A DNA stretch of 64,000 nt from Streptomyces katrae (GTDB lineage Bacteria; Actinomycetota; Actinomycetes; Streptomycetales; Streptomycetaceae), in NCBI RefSeq assembly GCF_002028425.1, contig NZ_CP020042.1, forward strand, positions 5,183,560-5,247,559, written 5' to 3'. Position numbers and translations under genes: made by a program. Below, piece after piece: positions 51,844-61,057 of this stretch. The number at the start of each line of letters is the position of its first letter. Position 1 is the stretch's first letter. The notes beneath the pieces were generated by a model that saw only the letters and a program-made list of their open reading frames with translations, was not told where the DNA came from and made no database searches.

Positions 51844-51879
51844 CGGACATAGGGGCGGTTGGCTTGCTACGTTTCCCGT
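51844..51879 (+). promoter_or_regulatory. Predicted leaderless promoter of the rodA/ftsW-like gene
   Basis: CGGACA (51844-51849), an 18-base spacer and TACGTT (51868-51873) precede the ATG at 51880 by 6 bases, so the mRNA probably starts at the start codon. No ribosome-binding site is visible, which fits. Confidence 0.45.
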
Positions 51880-53250
51880 ATGCCCCCGCCAGCCCTGACG
51901 GCGAAGCTGACGGAGCCCGAGCCCGCTCCGCCCCCGTACTCCGACGCCCGCACCCCCAAGCGCCGGGGCATCGAGCTGACGCTCCTCGCCGGAGCCGTCC
52001 TGATCTCCGTACTCGGACACGCCTACGTCGGCCTGGCCGGCGGAGTCTCGACCTCCACCTCCCACTACGCCGCCGGGCTCGCCGTCGCCGCGCTGCTCGC
52101 GCACCTGGCCGTGCGGATCAGGGCCCCGTACGCCGACCCGGTCCTGCTGCCCATCGCCGTCCTGCTCAACGGCCTCGGCCTCGTGTTCATCGAGCGGCTC
52201 GACCTCGCCACCCCGGGCGAGGCGGGAGCGGGGGACCAACTGCGGTGGTCGGGGCTCGGGGTGGGGCTGTTCGCCCTGGTCGTCTTCGGGCTGCGGGACC
52301 ACCGCGTGCTCCAGCGGTACGCCTACCTCTCCGTCACCGCCGCCCTCGCGCTGATGCTCGTCCCCGTGTTCTTCCCGGCCGTCAACGGCGCCCACATCTG
52401 GATCCGCTTCGCCGGGCTCTCCTTCCAGCCGGGGGAGTTCGCCAAGATCCTCCTCGCCGTCTTCTTCGCCTCCTACCTCGCCGCCAACCGCACCGCCCTC
52501 GCCCTCACCGGCCGCCGGCTCTTCTGGAAGCTCCGGCTCCTGCCCGGCCGGGTCCTCGGGCCGATCCTCGCGATCTGGCTGCTCAGCGTCGGTGTCCTGG
52601 TCCTGGAGCGCGACCTCGGCACCTCGCTCCTGTTCTTCGGCCTCTTCGTGATCATGCTGTTCACCGCCACCGGCCGGATCGGCTGGATCGCCGTCGGGCT
52701 GCTGCTCGCCGCGCTCGGCGCGTACGCCGTCGGAACCCTCGAACCGCACGTGCACAGCCGCGTGCAGGACTGGATGAATCCTTTCGCCTCCATCGACCGC
52801 GGCGAAGGCCCCGGCCAGCTCGCCCAGTCCCTCTTCGCCTTCGCCGCCGGCGGCCTCCTCGGCGCGGGCCTCGGCCACGGCCAGTCCTTCCTCATCGGCT
52901 TCGCCGCCAAGTCGGACTTCGTCCTCGCCACCGCCGGAGAGGAGCTGGGCCTGGTCGGCCTGACCGCCCTCCTGCTGCTCTACGGGCTCCTCGTGTCCCG
53001 GGGGTTCCGCGCCGGGCTCGCCCTGCGCGACCCCTTCGGGCGGCTGCTCGCCACCGGGCTCGCCTCGATCGTCGCGCTCCAGGTCTTCGTCATCGCGGGC
53101 GGCGTGACCGGCCTGATCCCCCTCACCGGTATGGCCATGCCCTTCCTGGCCCAGGGCGGCTCGTCCGTCGTCACCAACTGGATCATCGTGGCCCTGCTGG
53201 TCCGGCTGAGCGACAGCGCCCGCGGCGGCGGGGCCGGGGGGCCGGGATGA
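51880..53250 (+). CDS. FtsW/RodA/SpoVE family (SEDS) glycan polymerase
   Basis: 456 residues with about ten to twelve transmembrane segments. SEDS landmarks: NGAHIWIRFAGLSFQPGEFAKI, LERDLGTSLLFFGLF, and the C-terminal VTGLIPLTGMAMPFLAQGGSSVVTNW. SEDS proteins polymerise lipid II into glycan strands in partnership with a class B penicillin-binding protein, which is the next gene (ATGA overlap). Whether it serves division, growth or sporulation is open; Streptomyces have several such pairs. Confidence 0.92.
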   Translation: MPPPALTAKLTEPEPAPPPYSDARTPKRRGIELTLLAGAVLISVLGHAYVGLAGGVSTSTSHYAAGLAVAALLAHLAVRIRAPYADPVLLPIAVLLNGLGLVFIERLDLATPGEAGAGDQLRWSGLGVGLFALVVFGLRDHRVLQRYAYLSVTAALALMLVPVFFPAVNGAHIWIRFAGLSFQPGEFAKILLAVFFASYLAANRTALALTGRRLFWKLRLLPGRVLGPILAIWLLSVGVLVLERDLGTSLLFFGLFVIMLFTATGRIGWIAVGLLLAALGAYAVGTLEPHVHSRVQDWMNPFASIDRGEGPGQLAQSLFAFAAGGLLGAGLGHGQSFLIGFAAKSDFVLATAGEELGLVGLTALLLLYGLLVSRGFRAGLALRDPFGRLLATGLASIVALQVFVIAGGVTGLIPLTGMAMPFLAQGGSSVVTNWIIVALLVRLSDSARGGGAGGPG

Positions 53251-54713
53251 TCCGCTACATCCGCTGGTGCGCGTACTTCTGCGTGCTCCTCCTCGCCGCC
53301 CTCCTCGTCAACGTGGCCCGCGTGCAGGTCTGGGAGTCCGCCGCCTACGGGGCGAACCCCGCCAACAAGCGCCCCGCCATCGAGCGCTACGCCCAGCCCC
53401 GGGGCAACCTCCTCGTCGACGGCCGGCCCGTCACCGGCTCCCGCGACAGCGGCCAGCTGCTGCGCTACGAGCGCACCTACACGGACGGCCCCCTCTACGC
53501 CCCGGTGACCGGCTTCTCCTCCCAGACGTACGGGACCAGCTTCGTCGAACGTGCCGAGGACGCCCTGCTGGCCGGCACCGACCCGGGGCTCTCCGCCTTC
53601 CCCCTCTGGTACGACCTCTCGCGCGGCCGTCCCGGCGGCGGCGACGCCGCGACCACCCTGCGCGCGGCCGTGCAGCGGGCCGCCTACCGGGGGCTCGGCG
53701 GCAGGCGCGGGGCGGCGGTCGCGCTGGAGCCGGCGACGGGCCGGATCCTGGCGCTGGTCAGCAGCCCTTCGTACGACCCGGGCCTGCTCTCCGGGACCGG
53801 TGCGAAGGTCAAGGCGGCCTGGGCGCGGCTGAACGCGGACCCGGCCAAGCCGATGCTCAACCGGGCGCTGCGCGAGACCTATCCGCCGGGCTCCACCTTC
53901 AAGATCGTGACGGCCGCCGCCGCCCTGGACGCGGGCGTGGTCACCGACGTCGACGCCCCCACCCGCACCCCGGACCCCTACCCCCTCCCCGGCACGAGCA
54001 CCCTGCTGCCGAACGCGGGCACGGGCTGTGAGGACGCCTCGATGGCGGAGGCGGTGCAGTGGTCGTGCAACACCGTGATGGCGAAGGTCGGGGTGCAGGT
54101 GGGCCTGGAGGGGATGGTCGCGGCGGCGGAGCGGTTCGGGTTCAACGACGAGGGGCTGCGGGTGCCGTCCTGGGTGTCCCGGTCGAACTTCGACACCGAC
54201 ATGAGCCCGGACCAGCTGGCGCTCTCCTCGATCGGGCAGTTCAACACCAGGGCCACGCCCCTGCAGATGGCGATGGTGGCGGCGGCCGTCGCCCACGGCG
54301 GTGAGATCGAGACCCCCTGGCTGGTGGACCGCACGACCCGGCACGGCGGCGGCCTGGTCCGCCGTTTCGCCCCGCGCACCCTGGGCCGGGCGATGAGCAC
54401 GCCCACGGCGCTGCGGCTGCAGGAGCTGATGGTGAAGGTGGTGGAGGAGGGCACGGGCCGCAACGCGGCCATCCCGGGAGCCAGGGTGGGCGGCAAGACG
54501 GGTACGGCCCAGCACGGGGTCGGCAACGCCGGCACGCCCTACGCCTGGTTCATCGGCTGGGCGGCCGCGGACGGCGCGCCGCAGCCGGCGGTGGCGGTCG
54601 CGGTGGTGGTCGAGGACGCCTCGGCGGTACGCGGAGACATCAGCGGCAACGGCGCGGCGGCCCCGATCGCCCGCACGATGATGGAGGCCGCCCTGACCGG
54701 CGGGCCCCGCTGA
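53247..54713 (+). CDS. Class B penicillin-binding protein (transpeptidase)
   Basis: 488 residues. A single N-terminal membrane anchor (YFCVLLLAALLVNVARV) is followed by a dimerisation/NTD region and the transpeptidase domain with Ser216 in STFK, SCN in QWSCNT and the KTG box near residue 416 (GGKTGTAQ). It cross-links stem peptides outside the membrane and acts with the SEDS protein. Start overlaps the preceding stop by four bases. Closest by remembered layout to PbpA/PBP2-like proteins of actinobacteria. Confidence 0.93.
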   Translation: MIRYIRWCAYFCVLLLAALLVNVARVQVWESAAYGANPANKRPAIERYAQPRGNLLVDGRPVTGSRDSGQLLRYERTYTDGPLYAPVTGFSSQTYGTSFVERAEDALLAGTDPGLSAFPLWYDLSRGRPGGGDAATTLRAAVQRAAYRGLGGRRGAAVALEPATGRILALVSSPSYDPGLLSGTGAKVKAAWARLNADPAKPMLNRALRETYPPGSTFKIVTAAAALDAGVVTDVDAPTRTPDPYPLPGTSTLLPNAGTGCEDASMAEAVQWSCNTVMAKVGVQVGLEGMVAAAERFGFNDEGLRVPSWVSRSNFDTDMSPDQLALSSIGQFNTRATPLQMAMVAAAVAHGGEIETPWLVDRTTRHGGGLVRRFAPRTLGRAMSTPTALRLQELMVKVVEEGTGRNAAIPGARVGGKTGTAQHGVGNAGTPYAWFIGWAAADGAPQPAVAVAVVVEDASAVRGDISGNGAAAPIARTMMEAALTGGPR

Positions 54714-54722
54714 GGCCGCCCC

Positions 54723-55829
54723 CTACGCCCCGGCCCCCTCCTGGACGGCCGCCTCCACCTCCGCCACCCGCTCCCGTTCCTCGGTCGCGAACCGTTCGCG
54801 GTCGAGGGCCTCGGCGATCTCCTCGTCCTGGGCCATCAGCAGGTCCAGGTTGGAGTCGCCCATCTCGAAGACGCCCATGTCCAGGTAGGCCTTCTGCAGC
54901 CGCTCGCCCCACAGCCCGATGTCCTTCACGCACGGCGCGATCCGGCTGAAGAGCAGCCTGCGGAACAGGTGCAGGAACTCCGACTGCTCGGAGAACTCCT
55001 CCGCCTCCCGCCGCGGGATCCCGAAGTTCTCCAGGACCTCCACGCCGCGCAGCCGGTCCCGCATCAGGTAGCAGCCCTCGATGACGAACTCCTCGCGCTC
55101 GCGCAGTTCGGCGTCCGTCAGCTGGCGGTAGTAGTCGCGCAGGGCCATCCGTCCGAAGGCGACGTGGCGGGCCTCGTCCTGCATCACGTACGCGAGGATC
55201 TGCTTGGGCAGCGGCTTGTCCGTCGTGTCGCGGATCATCCCGAACGCGGCCAGCGCCAGCCCTTCGATGAGCACCTGCATGCCCAGGTACGGCATGTCCC
55301 AGCGGGAGTCGCGCAGGGTGTCGCCGAGGAGCCCCTGGAGGCTGTCGTTGACCGGGTAGAGCATCCCGACCTTCTCGTGCAGGAACCGGGTGAAGATCTC
55401 GGCGTGCCGGGCCTCGTCCATGGTCTGGGTGGCGGAGTAGAACTTGGCATCCAGGTCCGGTACGGACTCCACGATGCGCGCCGCGCACACCATGGCGCCC
55501 TGCTCGCCGTGGAGGAACTGGCTGAAGTTCCAGGCGCTGTAGTGGCGGCGCAGCTCGCCCTTGTCCTTCTCGGTGAGCTTGGCCCAGTGCCGCGTCCCGT
55601 ACAGGGTCAGCACCTCGTCGGGGGTGCCGAGCGGGTCGAACGGGTCCACCTCGATGTCCCAGTCGATGCGCTTGTCGCCGTCCCACTGCTTGTCCTTGCC
55701 CTTCTGGTAGAGCGCGAGGAGGCGTTCGCGGCCCTCGTCGTACTCCCAGCTGAAGCGGGCCGAGCCGCTGGCGGGCACCTGCCAGACGCCCTCGCCCGGG
55801 GCCGTGGTGTAGAGCTCGTGCGTCGACAC
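54723..55829 (-). CDS. Ferritin-like diiron oxidase (R2-like)
   Basis: 368 residues, alpha-helical. Metal motifs include LHGEQGAM, MDEARHAE and QDEARHVAF, i.e. two E-x-x-H helices plus further Glu, as in diiron R2-like oxidases and AurF-type enzymes. The C-terminal ~40 residues are a charged helix. It should activate oxygen at a diiron site in the cytoplasm; substrate unknown. The ATG lies 177 bases from the divergent second diiron gene. Confidence 0.85.
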   Translation of the reverse strand: MSTHELYTTAPGEGVWQVPASGSARFSWEYDEGRERLLALYQKGKDKQWDGDKRIDWDIEVDPFDPLGTPDEVLTLYGTRHWAKLTEKDKGELRRHYSAWNFSQFLHGEQGAMVCAARIVESVPDLDAKFYSATQTMDEARHAEIFTRFLHEKVGMLYPVNDSLQGLLGDTLRDSRWDMPYLGMQVLIEGLALAAFGMIRDTTDKPLPKQILAYVMQDEARHVAFGRMALRDYYRQLTDAELREREEFVIEGCYLMRDRLRGVEVLENFGIPRREAEEFSEQSEFLHLFRRLLFSRIAPCVKDIGLWGERLQKAYLDMGVFEMGDSNLDLLMAQDEEIAEALDRERFATEERERVAEVEAAVQEGAGA

Positions 55830-55933
55830 TGACGCCTCCTCGTCTCACGTGCTGCCGTACTGCCGTACAGGACTGGACAGTTGGCAGCGTCACACGTTGG
55901 TAGACACGGGGTCAACAAGTCGTGCGCGAGGGA

Positions 55934-55967
55934 TTGACGACCTTGCTGACAAGCAGTCTTATAAGAC
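55934..55967 (+). promoter_or_regulatory. Promoter with GTCTTATAAGAC palindrome
   Basis: TTGACG (55934-55939) with a TCTTAT or TATAAG -10 inside the perfect 12-bp palindrome GTCTTATAAGAC (55956-55967). It drives the diiron oxygenase gene; transcription would begin after the GTG at 55968, supporting the ATG at 56007. It is a candidate site for the TetR protein at 56974. Confidence 0.55.
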
Positions 55968-56006
55968 GTGACCGCTGGTAACCCGACTGCCGAGGTGCCC
56001 GAAGCC

Positions 56007-56936
56007 ATGACGACCGTGACGCAGCGAGCCGCACTGAGGGACGCCCTCGGCCTCCTCAAGGACCGCGAGCAGATCGCCGAGCGCCTGCTCGAATCCTCCG
56101 CCAAGCACTCCTTCGACCCCGACAAGGAACTCGACTGGCAGGCCCCGCCCGTCGACGGCAAGTACTACTGGCCCCCCGAGCTGCTCTCCCTCTACGACAC
56201 CCCGCTGTGGAAGAAGATGGGGGAGGAACAGCGCATCGAACTCTCCCGCCACGAAGCCGCCGCACTCGCCTCGCTCGGCATCTGGTTCGAGATCATCCTC
56301 ATGCAGCTCCTCGTCCGGCACATCTACGACAAGCCGCTGACCAGCAACCACGTCCGCTACGCCCTCACCGAGATCGCCGACGAGTGCCGCCACTCGATGA
56401 TGTTCGCCCGCATGATCCAGACGGGCGGCGCCCCCGCCTACCCCGTCTCCCGCGCCAACCACAACCTCGCCCGGATCCTGAAGACCATCTCCACCACCCC
56501 CGGCTCCTTCGCCTGCACCCTCCTCGGCGAGGAGATCCTCGACTGGATGCAGCGCCTCACCTTCCCCGACGAGCGCATCCAGCCCCTCGTCCGCGGAGTG
56601 ACCCGCATCCACGTCATCGAGGAGGCCCGGCACGTCCGCTACGCCCGCGAGGAACTGCGCCGGCAGATGCTCACCGCCCCGCGCTGGGAGCGCGAACTCA
56701 CCCGGCTCAGCTGCGGCGAGGCCGCCCGGGTCTTCTCCCTCGCCTTCGTCAACCCGGCCGTCTACGACAACGTCGGCCTCGACCGGCGCGAGGCCGTCGC
56801 CCAGGTCAAGGCCAGCGGCCACCGCCGCGAGGTCATGCAGACCGGCGCCAAGCGGCTGACCGACTTCCTCGACGACATCGGCGTCCTCCGCGGCGCCGGC
56901 CGCCGCCTCTGGAAGAGCTCCGGCCTCCTCGCGTAA
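56007..56936 (+). CDS. AurF-like diiron oxygenase
   Basis: 309 residues. ALTEIADECRHSMMFARMI and GVTRIHVIEEARHVRYAREEL supply the two E-x-x-H metal motifs, with an additional Glu in RHEAAALASLGIWFE. This pattern is that of p-aminobenzoate N-oxygenase (AurF) relatives, which oxidise amines or related groups with a diiron centre. Start at 56007 has GAGGTG 9 bases upstream; the in-frame GTG at 55968 lies in the promoter. A TetR regulator follows after 37 bases. Confidence 0.85.
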   Translation: MTTVTQRAALRDALGLLKDREQIAERLLESSAKHSFDPDKELDWQAPPVDGKYYWPPELLSLYDTPLWKKMGEEQRIELSRHEAAALASLGIWFEIILMQLLVRHIYDKPLTSNHVRYALTEIADECRHSMMFARMIQTGGAPAYPVSRANHNLARILKTISTTPGSFACTLLGEEILDWMQRLTFPDERIQPLVRGVTRIHVIEEARHVRYAREELRRQMLTAPRWERELTRLSCGEAARVFSLAFVNPAVYDNVGLDRREAVAQVKASGHRREVMQTGAKRLTDFLDDIGVLRGAGRRLWKSSGLLA

Positions 56937-56973
56937 GCCCCCGCGAGCCGCGCCGTACGTCTACGCTGCGGAC

Positions 56974-57702
56974 ATGACCGTACGCACCGTGCGCGCCTAC
57001 CGCCGGCTGAGCGTCGAGGAGCGGCGGGCCCAACTCCTCGACGCGGCCCTGTCGCTGTTCGCGCACCGGGCTCCGGAGGAGATCTCCCTCGACGACGTCG
57101 CGGAGGCCGCGGGCGTCTCGCGGCCGCTGGTCTACCGCTACTTCCCCGGCGGCAAACAGCAGCTGTACGAGGCCGCGCTGCGCTCGGCGGCCGACGTCCT
57201 CGAACTGTGCTTCGCCGAACCCCGCACCGGACCGCTCACGGCCCGGCTCTCCCGGGTCCTCGACCGCTACCTGGCCTTCGTCGACGAGCACGACGCCGGC
57301 TTCGCCGCCCTGCTGCAGGGCGGCAGCGTCGTGGAGACCTCCCGCACCACCGCCACGGTGGACGGCATCCGACGCGCGGCCGCCGAACAGATCCTCCTCC
57401 ACCTGGACCTCCCGGCCCCCGGGCCGGGACGGCGGCTGAGGATGATGGTCCGCACCTGGATCACGGCGGTCGAGGCGGCCTCCCTGATCTGGCTGGACGA
57501 GGGCAAACAGCCGGAGGCCGCCACCCTCCGCGACTGGCTGGTCGACCAGTTCATCGCCCTCCTGACCGCCACCGCCGCCACGGACCCCGAAACGGCCACC
57601 GCCGCACGCGCCGCCCTGGCCCTGGAACGCCCGGACGGCCCGGCGGGGATCCTCGCCCGACGCGTGATCCCGGTGGTCTCCGAGGCCGCTCACCTCCTGT
57701 GA
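56974..57702 (+). CDS. TetR family transcriptional regulator
   Basis: 242 residues. N-terminal HTH: RRAQLLDAALSLFAHRAPEEISLDDVAEAAGVSRPLVYRYFPGGKQQLYEAAL in outline. The C-terminal ligand domain is all-helical. Probably regulates the two diiron genes, since it is co-oriented with and next to the second. Ligand unknown. Confidence 0.9.
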   Translation: MTVRTVRAYRRLSVEERRAQLLDAALSLFAHRAPEEISLDDVAEAAGVSRPLVYRYFPGGKQQLYEAALRSAADVLELCFAEPRTGPLTARLSRVLDRYLAFVDEHDAGFAALLQGGSVVETSRTTATVDGIRRAAAEQILLHLDLPAPGPGRRLRMMVRTWITAVEAASLIWLDEGKQPEAATLRDWLVDQFIALLTATAATDPETATAARAALALERPDGPAGILARRVIPVVSEAAHLL

Positions 57703-57712
57703 CACTGGTGGG

Positions 57713-57988
57713 GTGAGAAGCGAACCGACCCCCTTCGAGGGCGGCCCGATGGACGGCCGGGTCCTCCCGATCCTCCTCGGCCCGACGGGCCACCCCCCGA
57801 AGTGGTACGAGATCCCCGTCCCGGCGGCCGACGGTGGCCCGCCGACGGTCCTGCTGTACGAGCGGGTCCCGTCGGGCTACACGAAGCGGCTGGGCCTCCA
57901 GAAGGGCTGGAAGTACGCCTACCGCCCATCGGGCCAGAAACCGAAACTCCGCTGGCCCTGGACGAAGCCGCGGCGCGAGGAGGGCTGA
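57713..57988 (+). CDS. Small conserved hypothetical protein
   Basis: 91 residues, rich in Pro/Gly/Lys, with WYEIPVP, LLYERVPSGYTKRLGLQKGWKYAYRP. I do not recognise a family function. GTG start; an ATG at 57749 gives a shorter form. Its stop codon lies inside the single-arm repeat at 57987-58022, so the repeat may serve as its 3' end. Confidence 0.6.
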   Translation: MRSEPTPFEGGPMDGRVLPILLGPTGHPPKWYEIPVPAADGGPPTVLLYERVPSGYTKRLGLQKGWKYAYRPSGQKPKLRWPWTKPRREEG

Positions 57989-58022
57989 CGGGAAAGCCCC
58001 AACCCGTCCCTGAGACCGCCCC
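57987..58022 (-). repeat. Single outer arm of the palindromic element, copy E
   Basis: The sequence from CTGACGGGAAAGCCCC to GAGACCGCC matches the right outer arm of copy C (35882-35917) almost exactly. The core, the stem and the left arm are absent. It begins at the last codons of the small gene before it. Confidence 0.75.
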
Positions 58023-58172
58023 GCCGTGACACGGTCATCGTGGGTTCCGGCCGTCTGAACGGGCCCGCCCTGCGGGATCCCGATACCCGCCCCACCTCGC
58101 CCCACCCCGCCCCAGGCAGTCGTCGCCGTCAGGGAACTCGTCCCGGAGCCGGGCGGTCAGCCGTCCGGGCGG

Positions 58173-58775
58173 TCAGCCGTCCGTGCGGCCCCGTCGCAGC
58201 ATGGCGAAGCCCAGCCCGGCTGCGCCCACGGCCGCGATCCCGCCGCCCGCCGCGAGCAGCAGCGCCCCGCTGCCCGGGCCGTCGGCCAGGGTGTTCAGCC
58301 GCAGCGCCTCGGCGGTGCCGGGGGTGTGGTGGGTCTCCGCGACGGCCGGCACGACCTCCCCGGCGCCCCGGCGGGTCGCCGTCTTGTGGCCGTCGCCGGC
58401 CACCGCGTGCGAGCCGTTCCGCGGGAGGGTGTCGTCGACCCACGAGGAGAGCCGCCCGTCCGGGCGCAGCGCGGCGTGCAGCTCGCCGGCCCCGCCGACG
58501 CCGGTGGCGCCGTCACGGCTGGTCAGCGTCGCCACCGTGGCGCCGGCGCGCAGGATCTCCGCCTGGTACGCGTCCTTCGCGAGCCGGTACACCTTGGCGG
58601 TCGACTGCCCGTCCGCGAGGGACAGGCTGCTGACCAGGGTCCGCTGGGCCCCGGCGGCGGAGGCGGCCGGAACCCCGTCGGCGAGTGCGGCGGCGGTGGG
58701 CAGCGCCAGCAGGGCCGCGGCGCATGCGGTCACGGCGGTGGCGCGAACGATGGTGCGGCGGCTGACGGTGTTCAC
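58173..58775 (-). CDS. Secreted/membrane-anchored hypothetical protein
   Basis: 200 residues. Signal peptide (RRTIVRATAVTACAAALLALPTAAALA), an ~110-residue extracellular domain, and a C-terminal membrane segment (ALLLAAGGGIAAVGAAGLGFAML) followed by RRGRTDG. This is the layout of small wall- or membrane-anchored Streptomyces proteins, though no LPxTG-type motif is seen. Function unknown. Confidence 0.7.
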   Translation of the reverse strand: MNTVSRRTIVRATAVTACAAALLALPTAAALADGVPAASAAGAQRTLVSSLSLADGQSTAKVYRLAKDAYQAEILRAGATVATLTSRDGATGVGGAGELHAALRPDGRLSSWVDDTLPRNGSHAVAGDGHKTATRRGAGEVVPAVAETHHTPGTAEALRLNTLADGPGSGALLLAAGGGIAAVGAAGLGFAMLRRGRTDG

Positions 58776-58954
58776 GGGAGTCCATTCGGTACGGGTGGTG
58801 CAGGCAGGTAGGGCTCCAACGTAGGCGCGGGCTGTTGCGGTAGGGCCCTGGCCTTGTAACAGGAAGGCAGCAGCGAGCCGACGGAGCTGTTACATGTTCG
58901 AGGGATTGCCGGGGGCGGCGGCGCCTGCTCACATGGACGGCGGGGGTGAGGCCG

Positions 58955-59761
58955 ATGCCCGGACTCAAGGTGCTTCCGAGCGGCCGGCCCGGCCGCGGCC
59001 GGCTCTACGTCAACCGGCCCGACGGCCTGACGGTGGCCTGGTACGACCGTCAGACCAACCGGATCAGCGTCCTCGCGGACGACCAGCGCGAGGCCGTACT
59101 GGCGGTGCTGCGCCCGTACTTGAGCGGCGACTGGACCATCGGGCCGCCGCCCGTTCCCAGCCGTGCCGAACTGCGCCGCCTGCACCTCCCGCCCGACCAG
59201 GACCTGGCCCCCAACCGCCCCGGCGAAGCCCTCCTGGGTGAACTGGCGTACGGGGCGCCGGGCGGCGGCAGGGCCCGGCACCGCATGCGCCGGCAACTGG
59301 CGGCGTCACAGCGCACGGGTGCGGAGCTGGACCTGCTGGAGGCCGAGGACTGGCGGGTGGTCCACGACGTCCCCCTGCCGGGTCTCGGGCTCCTGGACCA
59401 CTTGCTCATCGGCCCGCCGGGCGTCTTCGCCCTGCGCACGGTCCCGGGCCGCCGCCAGCGGGCCCAAGTGGGGGACCTCCTCCTGACGGTGGGCCGTGGC
59501 ACCCCTGCCCCGGACCCTCGCTGGATCCGCGGTGCGGCGGCCCGCGCCTCCCGCGCCCTGGCCTCCCCGGTCACCCCGGTCCTGTCCCTCACGGACGCCT
59601 GCCGGGTGGAGGTGGCGCCCAGCCTCAGGGACGTCCTGGTCCTCCAGCCCCCGACCCTGACGGCCACCCTCCGGGCCGTCCCGCCGACCCTCAAACCCCC
59701 GGACGTGGAAGCCTTGTTCACGGCGGCGCGCATGACGTCGACGTGGCTGGGCGAACGATAG
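58955..59761 (+). CDS. NERD-like (nuclease-related) domain protein
   Basis: 268 residues. The C-terminal half carries LDLLEAEDWRVVHDVPLPGLGLLDHLLIGPPGVFALRTV, resembling the NERD fold, where D and a following hydrophobic/Q/K pattern form a restriction-nuclease-like site; the match is loose. ATG chosen at 58955 with GGTGAGG upstream; GTG at 58946 is an alternative. Function unknown; possibly DNA processing, and Ku/ligase genes lie next door. Confidence 0.6.
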   Translation: MPGLKVLPSGRPGRGRLYVNRPDGLTVAWYDRQTNRISVLADDQREAVLAVLRPYLSGDWTIGPPPVPSRAELRRLHLPPDQDLAPNRPGEALLGELAYGAPGGGRARHRMRRQLAASQRTGAELDLLEAEDWRVVHDVPLPGLGLLDHLLIGPPGVFALRTVPGRRQRAQVGDLLLTVGRGTPAPDPRWIRGAAARASRALASPVTPVLSLTDACRVEVAPSLRDVLVLQPPTLTATLRAVPPTLKPPDVEALFTAARMTSTWLGER

Positions 59762-59919
59762 GCCGCGCCCTTGTACGCCGTGCCCTTGTAGGCCGCTCTT
59801 TTGCAGGCGGAGGCGGGAGCGGCCGCCGCGCGGGGCCTGCCCCTCCCCGCCCTCCTCCCCGCCCTTCCTCCCCGCCCTTCCTCCCACCCATCCTCCGTTC
59901 CCAGGGGCTCCCCCTCAGG

Positions 59920-61026
59920 TCAGGCAGAACTCCGCTTCCTTGGCGCCGCCTTCTTTCCCGCACCCGCCCCCGCCGTCTTCTTCGCGGCCGTCGACGCCGT
60001 CGACGCCGTGGACTTCTTGCCCGAAGCGGCCTTCTTCGCCGCCGACTTGGATGCCGTGGCGGTGCCCGAGGCCGTGGCCTTCGAAGTCGACTTCGCCGCC
60101 GCGGTCTTCTTCGCCGCTCCGCCCCCTCTCCCCGACGCGGTCGACTTCTTCCCGCCCACCGCCTTCGGCGAGGCCGCAGCCGCAGTCTTCCTCCGGATGG
60201 GCGTCACCTCGGCCTCCCCGCCCCCGCCCCCACCACCGGCGTCCCCGCCCCGCGATGCCCGCGCCGCCCGCACGCTGCTCTCCAGTGCCGCCATCAGGTC
60301 GATCACCTGCCCGCCCGCCGGTTCCACCACCGCCTCCGACGGCTCGAACGCACCCCCCGCCTTCGCCGCGATCATCGCCTCCACGGCCTCCCGGTAGTCG
60401 TCGTGCAGAGAGGAGATCTCCACCTCACCCAACGTCGCCATCAGCGCATCGGCCAGATCCAGCTCGGCCTCCCGCACCGACACCGACGCCTCCGGCGCCA
60501 CCCCCTCCGGCGCCCGGATCTCATCCGGCCACAACAGCCCGTGCATGGCGATCACGTCGTCCACGACCCGCAGCATCCCCAGCCGCTCCCGCCCCCGCAG
60601 CGCGAACTTCGCGATGGCCACCTTCCGGCTCCGCTTCAGGGCCTCCCTCAGCAGCGTGTACGGCTTCGCCGCCGTGGCCCCGTTCGCCGCCAGGTAATAC
60701 GCGGAATCCATCTGCAGCGGATCGATCTCATCGGCCGGCACGAACGAAACGATCTCGATCGTCTTCGCCGTGGCGATCGGCAGCTGTGCCAGGTCCTCGT
60801 CCGTGATCGGCACGATCGACCCGTCCGCCTCCTCGTACCCCTTGCCGATCTCGTCCGAGGACACCTCCTCCCCGTCCAGCTCGCACACCTTGCGGTAGCG
60901 GACGCGTCCGCCGTCCGTCACGTGGATCTGGCGGAAGGAGATGGAATGGCTCTCAGTGGCGTTCACGAGCTTGATCGGGATGCTGACCAGGCCGAAGGAG
61001 ATCGCCCCGTTCCAAATGGATCGCAC
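59920..61026 (-). CDS. Ku protein (NHEJ end-binding)
   Basis: 368 residues. The Ku core (RSIWNGAISFGLVSIPIKLVNA at the start; YYLAANGATAAKPYTLLREAL) fills residues ~1-265 and should form the DNA-encircling homodimer. The last ~100 residues are a Lys/Ala/Thr/Ser-rich basic tail (AAKKTAAAKSTSKATASG and similar), typical of actinobacterial Ku and involved in DNA bridging. GTG start with AGGAGGA upstream. Divergent from the ligase/polymerase genes, with 31 bases between start codons. Confidence 0.95.
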   Translation of the reverse strand: MRSIWNGAISFGLVSIPIKLVNATESHSISFRQIHVTDGGRVRYRKVCELDGEEVSSDEIGKGYEEADGSIVPITDEDLAQLPIATAKTIEIVSFVPADEIDPLQMDSAYYLAANGATAAKPYTLLREALKRSRKVAIAKFALRGRERLGMLRVVDDVIAMHGLLWPDEIRAPEGVAPEASVSVREAELDLADALMATLGEVEISSLHDDYREAVEAMIAAKAGGAFEPSEAVVEPAGGQVIDLMAALESSVRAARASRGGDAGGGGGGGEAEVTPIRRKTAAAASPKAVGGKKSTASGRGGGAAKKTAAAKSTSKATASGTATASKSAAKKAASGKKSTASTASTAAKKTAGAGAGKKAAPRKRSSA

Positions 61027-61057
61027 GGTTCCTCCTGATTCGTGGCAATCTCATCGT

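Noticed and set aside
57551..58105. Minus-strand frame over the end of the TetR gene and the small hypothetical gene
   Set aside because: No ribosome-binding site, Arg/Gly-rich composition, and it runs opposite the well-supported TetR gene.
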